From positions 1 through 8,689 of the forward strand of contig CAKZHN010000137.1 in the NCBI GenBank assembly GCA_936924235.1: 8,689 nt of DNA, in the 5' to 3' direction. How positions within the stretch are numbered: the first letter of the stretch is position 1; each line of letters starts with the position of its first letter. Origin of the DNA: an uncultured Rhodoplanes sp. Lineage in GTDB: Bacteria; Pseudomonadota; Alphaproteobacteria; Rhizobiales; Xanthobacteraceae. Shown piece by piece: positions 1-5,354 of the stretch. Below the pieces are notes generated by a model. The model was not told the origin of the DNA, ran no database searches, and was given only the letters and a program-made list of their open reading frames with translations. The position numbers were made by a program, and so were the translations under genes.

Positions 1-701
1 TCGATGCCGCCGCCGTGGATGTCGAAGGTCTCGCCGAGATGCTTCCACGACATCGCCGAGCATTCGATGTGCCAACCCGGCCGGCCGGGCGACTTGATGC
101 CGGCCGGCGACGGCCACGACGGCTCGCCAGGCTTGGAAGGCTTCCACAACACGAAGTCCATCGGGTCGCGCTTATAGGGCGCGACGTCGACGCGCGCGCC
201 CGCCATCATCTCGTCGAGCGAGCGGCGCGCGAGCTTGCCGTAGTCGGCCATCGACGGCACGCTGAACAGCACGTGGTCCTCGGCGACGTAGGCATGGTTT
301 CCGGCGATGAGCCGCTCGATCAGCGTCTTCATCTCCTCGATATGCTCGGTCGCGCGCGGCTCGACGGTCGGCGGCAGGCAGCCCAGCGCCGCGACGTCGT
401 CCTTGAAATTCTGATAGGTCGCTTCCGTCAGATCGCGGATGGAGATGCCGCGCTCGGCCGCCCGCGCGTTGATCTTGTCGTCGACGTCGGTGATGTTGCG
501 CACGTAGGTGACGTGCCCCGCACCGTAGAGCTGGCGCAACAGCCGGAACAGCACGTCGAACACGATCACCGGCCGCGCGTTGCCGATATGGGCGAAGTCG
601 TAGACCGTCGGCCCGCACACATACATGCGCACATTGGCCGGATCGATCGGGACGAACACCCGCTTTTCGCGTGTCAGCGTATCGTAGAGTTTCAGTTCCA
701 T
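1..701 (-). CDS. cysS: Cysteinyl-tRNA synthetase, N-terminal 233 residues (partial)
   Basis: This enzyme charges tRNA-Cys with cysteine in the cytosol (class I aminoacyl-tRNA synthetase). The gene starts at ATG 701 and runs off the left edge, so 233 codons of a roughly 460-residue family are visible. Seen in the protein: an N-terminus typical of CysRS (MELKLYDTLTREKR), the zinc-ligand context MYVCGPTVYD with Cys29, the class I signature as HIGNARP at 38-44 (Asn replaces the last His of HIGH, which is common in this family), ITDVDDKI, and GWHIECSAM with the second zinc-ligand Cys214. The last residues are DIHGGGI; the remaining His and Glu zinc ligands and the KMSKS loop lie outside the window. 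GGGAA at 712-716 (read on the minus strand) lies about 10 bases before ATG and supports this start. No in-frame ATG lies just upstream. The 5' region may hold a leader (see 781-886). Confidence 0.96.
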   Translation of the reverse strand, partial: MELKLYDTLTREKRVFVPIDPANVRMYVCGPTVYDFAHIGNARPVIVFDVLFRLLRQLYGAGHVTYVRNITDVDDKINARAAERGISIRDLTEATYQNFKDDVAALGCLPPTVEPRATEHIEEMKTLIERLIAGNHAYVAEDHVLFSVPSMADYGKLARRSLDEMMAGARVDVAPYKRDPMDFVLWKPSKPGEPSWPSPAGIKSPGRPGWHIECSAMSWKHLGETFDIHGGGI

Positions 702-727
702 CGGACCGCGGTTCCCATACGGCGATT

Positions 728-749
728 GCCCCTGGCCTGCTGGCCGGGC
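728..749 (-). promoter_or_regulatory. GC-rich hairpin just upstream of the cysS ribosome binding site
   Basis: On the minus strand GCCC-GGCC (749-742), loop AGCA, then GGCC (737-734), a two-base bulge and GGGC (731-728) form a strong stem. It ends 11 bases before the GGGAA ribosome binding site of cysS. Its GGCC segments could also pair with GGCC at 785-782 in the upstream hairpin region, so alternative folds are possible. No T-run follows, so it is not a terminator. Confidence 0.3.
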
Positions 750-787
750 GTCTATCAGGTCTCGATGAAGAGAGAAAAGACGGCCTA

Positions 788-806
788 GCCAGCGTTTTGC
801 GCTAGC
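788..806 (-). promoter_or_regulatory. Hairpin in the presumed cysS leader, possible attenuator
   Basis: Read on the minus strand, GCTAGCG (806-800) pairs with CGCTGGC (794-788), giving a 7-bp stem with one G-U pair and a five-base CAAAA loop. Eight bases later comes a pyrimidine-rich stretch, CTTTTCTCTC (779-770). The hairpin begins within the stop codon of a 15-residue ORF (849-802) that contains two Cys codons. The layout resembles a transcription attenuator, but the T-run is interrupted and lies further from the stem than in a standard intrinsic terminator. Confidence 0.25.
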
Positions 807-857
807 GAATAATCCGGCAAATGCCGCAGATTGCGTTGAGGCCGTTCATGAGGCCGG

Positions 858-886
858 ACAATGGTCAACCCGGTTGCCACAGTCAA
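858..886 (-). promoter_or_regulatory. Candidate promoter for cysS
   Basis: On the minus strand TTGACT (886-881) is separated by exactly 17 bases from CATTGT (863-858). The -35 hexamer matches the sigma-70 consensus at 5 of 6 positions and the -10 at only 3 of 6. Transcription would start near 850, giving a leader of about 150 nt before the cysS ATG. The weak -10 keeps confidence low, although loose -10 elements are common in alphaproteobacteria. Confidence 0.3.
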
Positions 887-1017
887 GGGCCGGTTCCCCA
901 TTCACCCTGTTCCTGCCGATATTTCACAAATACCAAAATGTTAGCCCGCCTCGGCTTGCCCGCTTTGGCGGCCTCCCCTATCCCAATGGCCTCCTGAGTC
1001 GGGGTTCAGAAAAGTCC

Positions 1018-1032
1018 TTAGCCGATCCTTAA
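1018..1032. promoter_or_regulatory. CtrA-like box
   Basis: TTAG-N7-TTAA (followed by CG) matches the alphaproteobacterial CtrA full site TTAA-N7-TTAA at 7 of 8 defined positions. It lies 62 bases upstream of ATG 1094. The assignment is by motif only, and single near-matches occur by chance. Confidence 0.25.
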
Positions 1033-1093
1033 CGATTTTCCTCACATTCTATCCGACAGAGTGCCGGGGTACCGCACAACCGTGGGCGACCAG

Positions 1094-1402
1094 ATGCGTT
1101 CTCTTTTTGCAGCAGCCGTGCTTGGCGTGGTTCTCAGCGCTTCGGCCGCACAGGCCGAAAAGCGCGTGTTCATCGTCGCCAACGTCTCCGACGGCTACGG
1201 CATCGACCGCTGCCTCGCCGCCGGCTCGCAGTGCGGCTCGGCCGCGGCGGCCGCCTATTGCAAGTCGCGCGAGTTCGCCCACGCCACCTCGTTCCACAAG
1301 GTCGACCGGGACGACATCACCGGCGCCATTCCGGCTGCCGACGAGAGTTGCCGCGGCGCGACCTGCGAGCAGCAGTTCGTCGCCATCGAATGCACGCGCT
1401 GA
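1094..1402 (+). CDS. Small secreted protein with six cysteines, function unknown
   Basis: I do not recognise a named family. The 102-residue product has a clear Sec signal peptide: MRS, a hydrophobic stretch at residues 4-19, and an AQA cleavage site after residue 21. The mature part is about 81 residues and carries six cysteines (40, 47, 56, 86, 91, 100), an even number consistent with three periplasmic disulfides. The segment VFIVANVSDGYGIDRC starts the mature domain, followed by an Ala-rich patch. A GTG at 1061 in the same frame would add 11 residues, but ATG 1094 puts the positive charge and hydrophobic core right at the N-terminus as expected for a signal peptide, so I prefer it. The ribosome binding site (GGGCGA) is weak. 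The gene ends with its own intrinsic terminator and so appears to be a single-gene transcript. Confidence 0.8.
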   Translation: MRSLFAAAVLGVVLSASAAQAEKRVFIVANVSDGYGIDRCLAAGSQCGSAAAAAYCKSREFAHATSFHKVDRDDITGAIPAADESCRGATCEQQFVAIECTR

Positions 1403-1432
1403 CCGGCACGGTTCACTTTCATCATTGAGTGC

Positions 1433-1460
1433 AGGCCGGCTGACGCCGGCCTTTGTTTTT
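1433..1460 (+). terminator. Intrinsic (Rho-independent) terminator
   Basis: A perfect 8-bp stem AGGCCGGC / GCCGGCCT (1433-1440 and 1445-1452) with a TGAC loop is followed directly by TTTGTTTTT. It lies 30 bases after the stop codon of the small secreted protein gene and separates that gene from the copper-protein gene. Confidence 0.9.
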
Positions 1461-1547
1461 GCCGGCCGATGGCCTGGAACTTTTTTCGCACGCGAGTTCC
1501 ACGACCCGCCGCAATGCGCTGATCCCGCAATCAAATTCGTAACGCCC

Positions 1548-1572
1548 GGAACCAACGCCGGAGGTCGTTGTT
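1548..1572 (+). promoter_or_regulatory. Possible EcfG-type (general stress) promoter upstream of the copper-storage protein
   Basis: GGAAC at 1548-1552 is followed after 16 bases by TGTT (1569-1572), resembling the alphaproteobacterial EcfG sigma consensus GGAAC-N16/17-CGTT with one mismatch. A perfect CGTT also occurs, but at a non-standard 13-base spacing (1566-1569). The element lies about 35 bases upstream of ATG 1607, a suitable distance. This is a motif match only. Confidence 0.3.
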
Positions 1573-1606
1573 GTGCACCGGCGGGGGTCAAAGGAAGAGA
1601 GAATCC

Positions 1607-2029
1607 ATGTCCGCAGTCGCCGTCCGCGCCATGTTCCGCTCCCATCCGGAAAAGCCCGCTCACTCCGAGACGATGAGCAAGTGCATCGATGCGTGCTTCA
1701 GCTGTGTCGAGACATGTACCGCCTGCGCCGACGCGTGCCTGTCGGAGCGCGATGTCGAAAACCTCGTCGCCTGCATCCGGTTGAACCTCGACTGCGCGGC
1801 GGTCTGCAGCGCCACCGGCAACATCATGGCGCGGTCGAACAAGGCCGGGCATCGCCAGCTGCTCGAAGCCCAGCTCGCCAATTGCATCGCGTTCTGCCGG
1901 GCTTGTGCCGACCAGTGCAGCAACCACGGCGAGATGCACCGGCATTGCGCGGTTTGCGCCGAGGCTTGCCTCCTGTGCGCCGAAGCCTGCACCGCGATGC
2001 TGTCGACGATGCGGATGCCGAACTCCTGA
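1607..2029 (+). CDS. Cysteine-rich four-helix-bundle copper-storage protein (Csp3-like)
   Basis: The 140-residue protein carries 18 cysteines (26, 30, 33, 37, 40, 44, 56, 63, 67, 93, 97, 100, 104, 114, 117, 121, 124, 128), mostly as CxxxC and CxxC pairs spaced to face one side of helices. This is the hallmark of Csp proteins, in which a four-helix bundle stores many Cu(I) ions in a thiol-lined core. No Sec or Tat signal is visible, which points to the cytosolic Csp3 branch rather than exported Csp1; to my knowledge the characterised Csp3 also has 18 Cys. A His/Met cluster (H107, M110, H111, H113) before C114 could help copper entry (inference). ATG 1607 is chosen because AAGGAAGAGAG (1591-1601) is an excellent ribosome binding site; an in-frame TTG at 1568 is less likely. 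No copper regulator or chaperone gene is adjacent. The stop codon lies 7 bases from that of the convergent hydrolase gene. Confidence 0.9.
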   Translation: MSAVAVRAMFRSHPEKPAHSETMSKCIDACFSCVETCTACADACLSERDVENLVACIRLNLDCAAVCSATGNIMARSNKAGHRQLLEAQLANCIAFCRACADQCSNHGEMHRHCAVCAEACLLCAEACTAMLSTMRMPNS

Positions 2030-2036
2030 GCTGACT

Positions 2037-3044
2037 TCAGACCCGCACCACCTCGTGGTCGATCGCGCCGAAGATCGAGCGGCCCTGCGCGTCGTTCATC
2101 TCGATGCGCACGCGGTCGCCGAAATTCAGATACGGCGTCTTCGGCGCGCCATGCAGAATGGTTTCCACGGTGCGGATTTCGGCCAGGCATGAATAGCCGA
2201 CGCCGCCGTCGGGCACGGGCTTTCCCGGCCCGCCGTCGGTGTCGCGGTTCGACACCGTGCCGGAGCCGATGATCGCGCCGCCCATCAGCGGGCGGGTCTT
2301 GACCGCGTGCGACACCAGCGTCGGAAAATCGAACGTCATGTCGACGCCGGCATTGGGCTTGCCGAACGCCTTGCCGTTGATCGAGCTCAGAAGCGGCAGA
2401 TGCACCCGCTTGCCGTCGAAGGCCTGGCCCAGTTCGTCGGGCGTCACGGCGACCGGCGAGAACGCGGTCTGGCCCTTGCTCTGCAGGAAGCCGAAGCCTT
2501 TCGCCAGCTCGTTCGGGATGAGATTGCGCAGGCTGATGTCGTTGACCAGCATGAACAGCTTGATCAGCGGCTGCGCCTGCGCGGGCGTCGCGCCCTGCGG
2601 CACGTCGGCGACCACGACGGCGACCTCGGCCTCCAGATCGATGCCCCAGGCCGTATCAGCCGCCTTGATCGGATCGGTCGGGCCGATGAACTCGTCGGAG
2701 GCGCCGCGATACATCAGCGGGTCGGTCCAGAACGTTGGCGGCACCTCGGCGCCGCGCGATTTGCGCACCAGCGCCACGTGATTGACGTAGGCCGAGCCGT
2801 CGGCCCAGCCGAAGGTGCGCGGCAAGGGCGCGGCGCATTTCTTCGGGTCGAACGGCGCGTGCGCGATACGCCCGGCCTCGAGCGAATCCGCGATCTCCTG
2901 CAGGCGCGGCTCAGCCGCGGCCCAGTCGTCGAGCGCCTCGCGCAAGGTCCTGGCGACCGCCGACGCATCGGCCGAGCGCGTCAGATCGCGCGAGACGACC
3001 ACCAGCTGGCCGTCACGGCCCTTCTTCAGTGAAGCGAGTTTCAT
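2037..3044 (-). CDS. fahA: Fumarylacetoacetate hydrolase family protein (likely fumarylacetoacetase)
   Basis: The likely reaction is hydrolysis of fumarylacetoacetate to fumarate and acetoacetate, the last step of homogentisate breakdown, in the cytosol. The 335-residue protein has a short N-terminal domain (about 1-75) and the FAH catalytic fold (about 80-335). Visible hallmarks are DLEAE with putative metal ligands E138 and E140, VNDIS with D169, FLQSKGQTAFSP with a probable active-site Lys190, and the conserved loop GSGTVSN (260-266). It is about 80 residues shorter than animal fumarylacetoacetase (about 420) and fits the bacterial form. The superfamily also includes acylpyruvate hydrolases and hydratases; the assignment to fumarylacetoacetase rests mainly on its position 27 bases downstream of hmgA in the same direction, which indicates one operon. 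ATG 3044 follows CAGGGA, a usable ribosome binding site. Confidence 0.88.
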   Translation of the reverse strand: MKLASLKKGRDGQLVVVSRDLTRSADASAVARTLREALDDWAAAEPRLQEIADSLEAGRIAHAPFDPKKCAAPLPRTFGWADGSAYVNHVALVRKSRGAEVPPTFWTDPLMYRGASDEFIGPTDPIKAADTAWGIDLEAEVAVVVADVPQGATPAQAQPLIKLFMLVNDISLRNLIPNELAKGFGFLQSKGQTAFSPVAVTPDELGQAFDGKRVHLPLLSSINGKAFGKPNAGVDMTFDFPTLVSHAVKTRPLMGGAIIGSGTVSNRDTDGGPGKPVPDGGVGYSCLAEIRTVETILHGAPKTPYLNFGDRVRIEMNDAQGRSIFGAIDHEVVRV

Positions 3045-3071
3045 TGTCGGCGTATCCCTGGACTTTGACCG

Positions 3072-4385
3072 TTACCACTTCGGCTGTTTCGATTTGCCGT
3101 CGAAGTGCTTCTTCAGCCCCTGCCAGCAATCGACGTAGTCGTCCTGCCGCGTCGGCAATTCGGCGGCGTATTTCGTCACCCGCTGGCGATAGCGCGTCTC
3201 GAACATGAAGGCGAGCGTGTTGGTGAGCTTCACCGGCTTGAGCTCGGCATTGCTCGCCGCCTCGAAGGCGTCGCTGTCCGGGCCATGCGGCAACATCTGG
3301 TTGTGCAGGCTCATGCCGCCCGGCACGAAGCCCTCGGGCTTGGCGTCGTAGACGCCGTAAATCAGGCCCATGAACTCCGACATGATGTTGCGGTGATACC
3401 AGGGCGGCCGGAAGGTGTTCTCGGCCACCGCCCAGCGCTCCGGGAAGATCACGAAGTCGATGTTGGCGGTGCCGGCCGTCTCCGACGGCGAGGTGATCAC
3501 CGTGTAGATCGACGGATCGGGATGATCGTAGAGCAGCGCGCCGACCGGCGAGAAGCGCCGCAGATCGTATTTGTACGGATAGTAGTTGCCATGCCAGGCC
3601 GCGACGTCGAGCGGCGAATGCGGCGTCTGCGTGCGGAACATCTCGCCGCCCCACTTCACATAGAGCGTGCAGGGCTCGTCCAGGTCCTCGAACTCGGCTT
3701 CGGGGCACAGGAAGTCGCGCGAATTGGCCAGGCAGTTCGCACCGATCGGGCCGCGGTCGGGCAGCGTGAAGGCGCCGCCGTAGTTCTCGCAGACATAGCC
3801 GCGCACCGGCCCGTTGGTGAGCTCGGCGCGGAAGATCACGCCGCGCGGGATCACGGCAATCTCGCCGGGCTCGATGTCGATCACGCCGAACTCGGTGCGC
3901 AGCCGCAGCTTGCCCTCCTGCGCCACGATCAGCATCTCGCCGTCGGCGTTGAAGAAGTGCTCGTGATCCATCGATTTCGTAATGAGCAGCACATGCGCCG
4001 CCATGCCGGACTGCGCCTCGGCGTCGCCCGCGACCGTGACCGTCGCAAGCCCGGTGATGAAAGTCCGGGGGCTGTTGGGCATCGGCGTCGGCCCCCAGCG
4101 CAATTGGCCGATCGGCAGGTCGGTGTCCTCGCGCGCCGGCGCGGTCCGGATCAGGCCACAGTCGACCTTCTCGAAGCGGCCGGTGTGCCGCACCGTCGGC
4201 CTGACGCGGTAGAGCCAGGTCCGCTGATTGGTCGCCTGCGGCGCCGTGAACGGCGAGCCGGAGAGCTGCTCGGCGTAGAGCCCGTAATTGACCTTCTGCG
4301 GCGAGTTGCGCCCGACCGGCAGCGCCCCCTCGAGCGCCTCGGTTTCGAAGCTGTTGCCGAACCCGGACATGTATTTGGCCGCCAT
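3072..4385 (-). CDS. hmgA: Homogentisate 1,2-dioxygenase
   Basis: This non-heme Fe(II) enzyme opens the ring of homogentisate with O2 to give maleylacetoacetate (EC 1.13.11.5), the key step of tyrosine and phenylalanine catabolism. The 437-residue protein is of normal length and begins MAAKYMSGFGNSFETEA, typical of the family. The iron ligands are in place: His331 and Glu337 in WYHRNIMSEFMG, and His367 in HNQMLPHGPD, matching His335, Glu341 and His371 of the human enzyme. Catalytic His288 (LYDHPDPSIY) matches human His292. ATG 4385 is preceded by GGGAG at a suitable distance; the reading frame stays open far upstream, but that part overlaps real genes on the other strand and is not coding. 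It is the first gene of an hmgA-fahA operon, divergent from the MarR-family regulator. Confidence 0.97.
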   Translation of the reverse strand: MAAKYMSGFGNSFETEALEGALPVGRNSPQKVNYGLYAEQLSGSPFTAPQATNQRTWLYRVRPTVRHTGRFEKVDCGLIRTAPAREDTDLPIGQLRWGPTPMPNSPRTFITGLATVTVAGDAEAQSGMAAHVLLITKSMDHEHFFNADGEMLIVAQEGKLRLRTEFGVIDIEPGEIAVIPRGVIFRAELTNGPVRGYVCENYGGAFTLPDRGPIGANCLANSRDFLCPEAEFEDLDEPCTLYVKWGGEMFRTQTPHSPLDVAAWHGNYYPYKYDLRRFSPVGALLYDHPDPSIYTVITSPSETAGTANIDFVIFPERWAVAENTFRPPWYHRNIMSEFMGLIYGVYDAKPEGFVPGGMSLHNQMLPHGPDSDAFEAASNAELKPVKLTNTLAFMFETRYRQRVTKYAAELPTRQDDYVDCWQGLKKHFDGKSKQPKW

Positions 4386-4510
4386 GCGCACTCCCGCCCT
4401 GATCCCGCCGCCCGCCGGTGCCGGTTCTTTGCCCACTTTCGGTGCGCCGGCCTTGCTTTCCCGCCCCGCGGCCGGATACTTTTGAATCGCTTTAGTTTCG
4501 CGTGTAACCA

Positions 4511-4539
4511 AGACTACCGGCTTGCGATCCGCAGGACAA
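4511..4539 (-). promoter_or_regulatory. Candidate hmgA promoter overlapping an inverted repeat
   Basis: On the minus strand TTGTCC (4539-4534) and TAGTCT (4516-4511) are 17 bases apart, matching sigma-70 hexamers at 4 and 3 of 6 positions. The -35 lies inside one arm of the 9-bp inverted repeat at 4532-4564, so a regulator bound there would block RNA polymerase. The match is weak on its own; the overlap is what makes it notable. Confidence 0.3.
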
Positions 4540-4564
4540 CCCGGCGTCACCTGAAGTTGTCCTG
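4532..4564. promoter_or_regulatory. 9-bp inverted repeat, candidate MarR-family operator
   Basis: CAGGACAAC (4532-4540) and GTTGTCCTG (4556-4564) form a perfect 9-bp inverted repeat with a 15-base spacer (24 bases centre to centre). The right arm also overlaps a shorter palindrome, TTGTC-CT-GACAA (4557-4568). It lies between the divergent hmgA and MarR genes, where an autoregulated MarR-type repressor would be expected to bind. Its role as operator is inferred from position. Confidence 0.45.
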
Positions 4565-4580
4565 ACAAGGGGCGTCCAGG

Positions 4581-4640
4581 GTGTCCTGGCCAGGGGTGTC
4601 CTGGCCTAAGATGTTCTGGCCCAAAGCGTCCTGGCCCGAG
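4581..4640 (+). repeat. Four tandem 15-bp repeats upstream of the MarR-family gene
   Basis: Units 4581-4595, 4596-4610, 4611-4625 and 4626-4640 follow the pattern GTGTCCTGGCC plus four variable bases. A fifth, diverged unit lies at 4557-4571 (12 of 15 matches to the first), followed by a 9-base partial unit at 4572-4580. The period is a multiple of three and no stop occurs: read from GTG 4581 it gives the pentapeptides VSWPG, VSWPK, MFWPK and ASWPE in frame with the downstream regulator. The shared core TGTCCTG also matches the arm of the adjacent inverted repeat. Confidence 0.9.
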
Positions 4641-4655
4641 GGGGGCAGAGCGACC

Positions 4656-5222
4656 ATGAGCAACGGTACATCCGGCGACAGTGCGACTGGCTCGGCGCTC
4701 GAGCGCGCGGGCCTGGAAAACGCCGTGGCGGGGCATGGCGATGCCGCGCCGCTGAAGCTCGAAGAGTTCCTGCCCTACCGCCTCAACGTCGTCGCGAGCC
4801 TCGTGTCGCAGGCGCTGTCGCGCGTCTATGCCGAGCGCTACGGCATCGGTGTGCCGGAATGGCGCGTGCTGGTGACGCTCGGCCAGTTCGGCATGATGAC
4901 CGGCAAGGCGATCGGCGCGCACAGCCACATGCACAAGACCAAGGTGTCGCGGGCGGTGGCGCTGCTGGAAAAGCGCAAGCTGCTCACGCGACGCGCCAAC
5001 CGCGCCGACCTGCGCGAAGCCTTCCTCGCGCTCACCCCGGCCGGCCGGGCGATGTATGACGATCTCGCGCCGATCGCGCTCGACTTCGCCAATCGGCTCG
5101 CCGAGGTGATCGATCCCGCCGACCGCGTGGCCTTCGAGCGCTCGATCGACAAGCTGACCGAGCGCTCCGCCAAGCTCGCTGCCGAGTTCGGCAAGGGCCG
5201 CGCCGAGTCCGACGAAGACTGA
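4656..5222 (+). CDS. MarR-family transcriptional regulator, likely controls the homogentisate genes
   Basis: The 188-residue protein is a winged-helix regulator. After a polar N-terminal segment of about 33 residues come a dimerisation helix (34-62), the start of the DNA-binding domain at VPEWRVLVTL (66-75), a recognition helix near HMHKTKVSRAVALLEKRK (91-108), and a beta-wing ending in the MarR signature DLREAFLALTPAG (118-130), then C-terminal dimer helices. It is divergent from hmgA and 132 bases ahead of maiA, so it probably senses a pathway aromatic and represses these genes (inference from position). ATG 4656 follows GAGGGGGG (4638-4645). A longer form starting at GTG 4581, with AAGGGG eight bases before it, would add 25 residues made of Trp-Pro pentapeptide repeats; ATG 4611 is a third option. 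I prefer 4656 because a Trp/Pro repeat tail is unusual for MarR proteins. Confidence 0.9.
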   Translation: MSNGTSGDSATGSALERAGLENAVAGHGDAAPLKLEEFLPYRLNVVASLVSQALSRVYAERYGIGVPEWRVLVTLGQFGMMTGKAIGAHSHMHKTKVSRAVALLEKRKLLTRRANRADLREAFLALTPAGRAMYDDLAPIALDFANRLAEVIDPADRVAFERSIDKLTERSAKLAAEFGKGRAESDED

Positions 5223-5265
5223 CGTCGCCCTGCGCCGCGGGCCGCAGCGCCGATCGGCAGACCAG

Positions 5266-5301
5266 ACATGAGTCGACGGCCGTCCCTCATGTGAATATAC
5301 G
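5266..5301 (+). promoter_or_regulatory. Candidate maiA promoter with an overlapping 7-bp inverted repeat
   Basis: ACATGAG (5266-5272) and CTCATGT (5286-5292) form a perfect inverted repeat with centres 20 bases apart, about two helical turns. A promoter-like pair, TCGACG (5273-5278) and TATACG (5296-5301) with a 17-base spacer, matches sigma-70 hexamers at 4 of 6 positions each and is interleaved with it. It lies 53 bases before the maiA start. The arms do not resemble those of the repeat upstream of hmgA, so a different regulator may act here. Confidence 0.35.
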
Positions 5302-5354
5302 GTTGCGTCACGGTCGGACCTTAAGCTGCACCGAAAAACGCGCCGGGAAACGTC

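Larger units (their letters stand above)
702..1093. other. Gene-free stretch between cysS and the small secreted protein gene
   Basis: About 390 bases with no credible protein gene. It is a divergent promoter region and is visibly richer in A/T than the flanking genes. It contains a possible cysS leader on the minus strand (781-886), a strong GGCC-based hairpin at 728-749, an 11-bp palindrome CAACCCGGTTG at 866-876, an AT-rich 13-bp palindrome TATTTCACAAATA at 920-932, and a CtrA-like box at 1018-1032. None of these has been tested, and short palindromes are expected by chance at some rate. Confidence 0.6.

Noticed and set aside
593..613. HIGN instead of HIGH in CysRS
   Set aside because: A common variant in the family, not a sign of a degenerate gene.
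15..788. Plus-strand open frame opposite cysS
   Set aside because: It is opposite an unmistakable cysteinyl-tRNA synthetase and has a His/Arg/Asp-rich translation.
1049..1945. 298-codon minus-strand open frame across the secreted protein and copper-protein genes
   Set aside because: It reads through a strong terminator and opposite a recognisable Csp3-like gene; no domain features.
2307..3032. Plus-strand open frame opposite fahA
   Set aside because: Shadow frame of a well-supported hydrolase gene, with no recognisable features.
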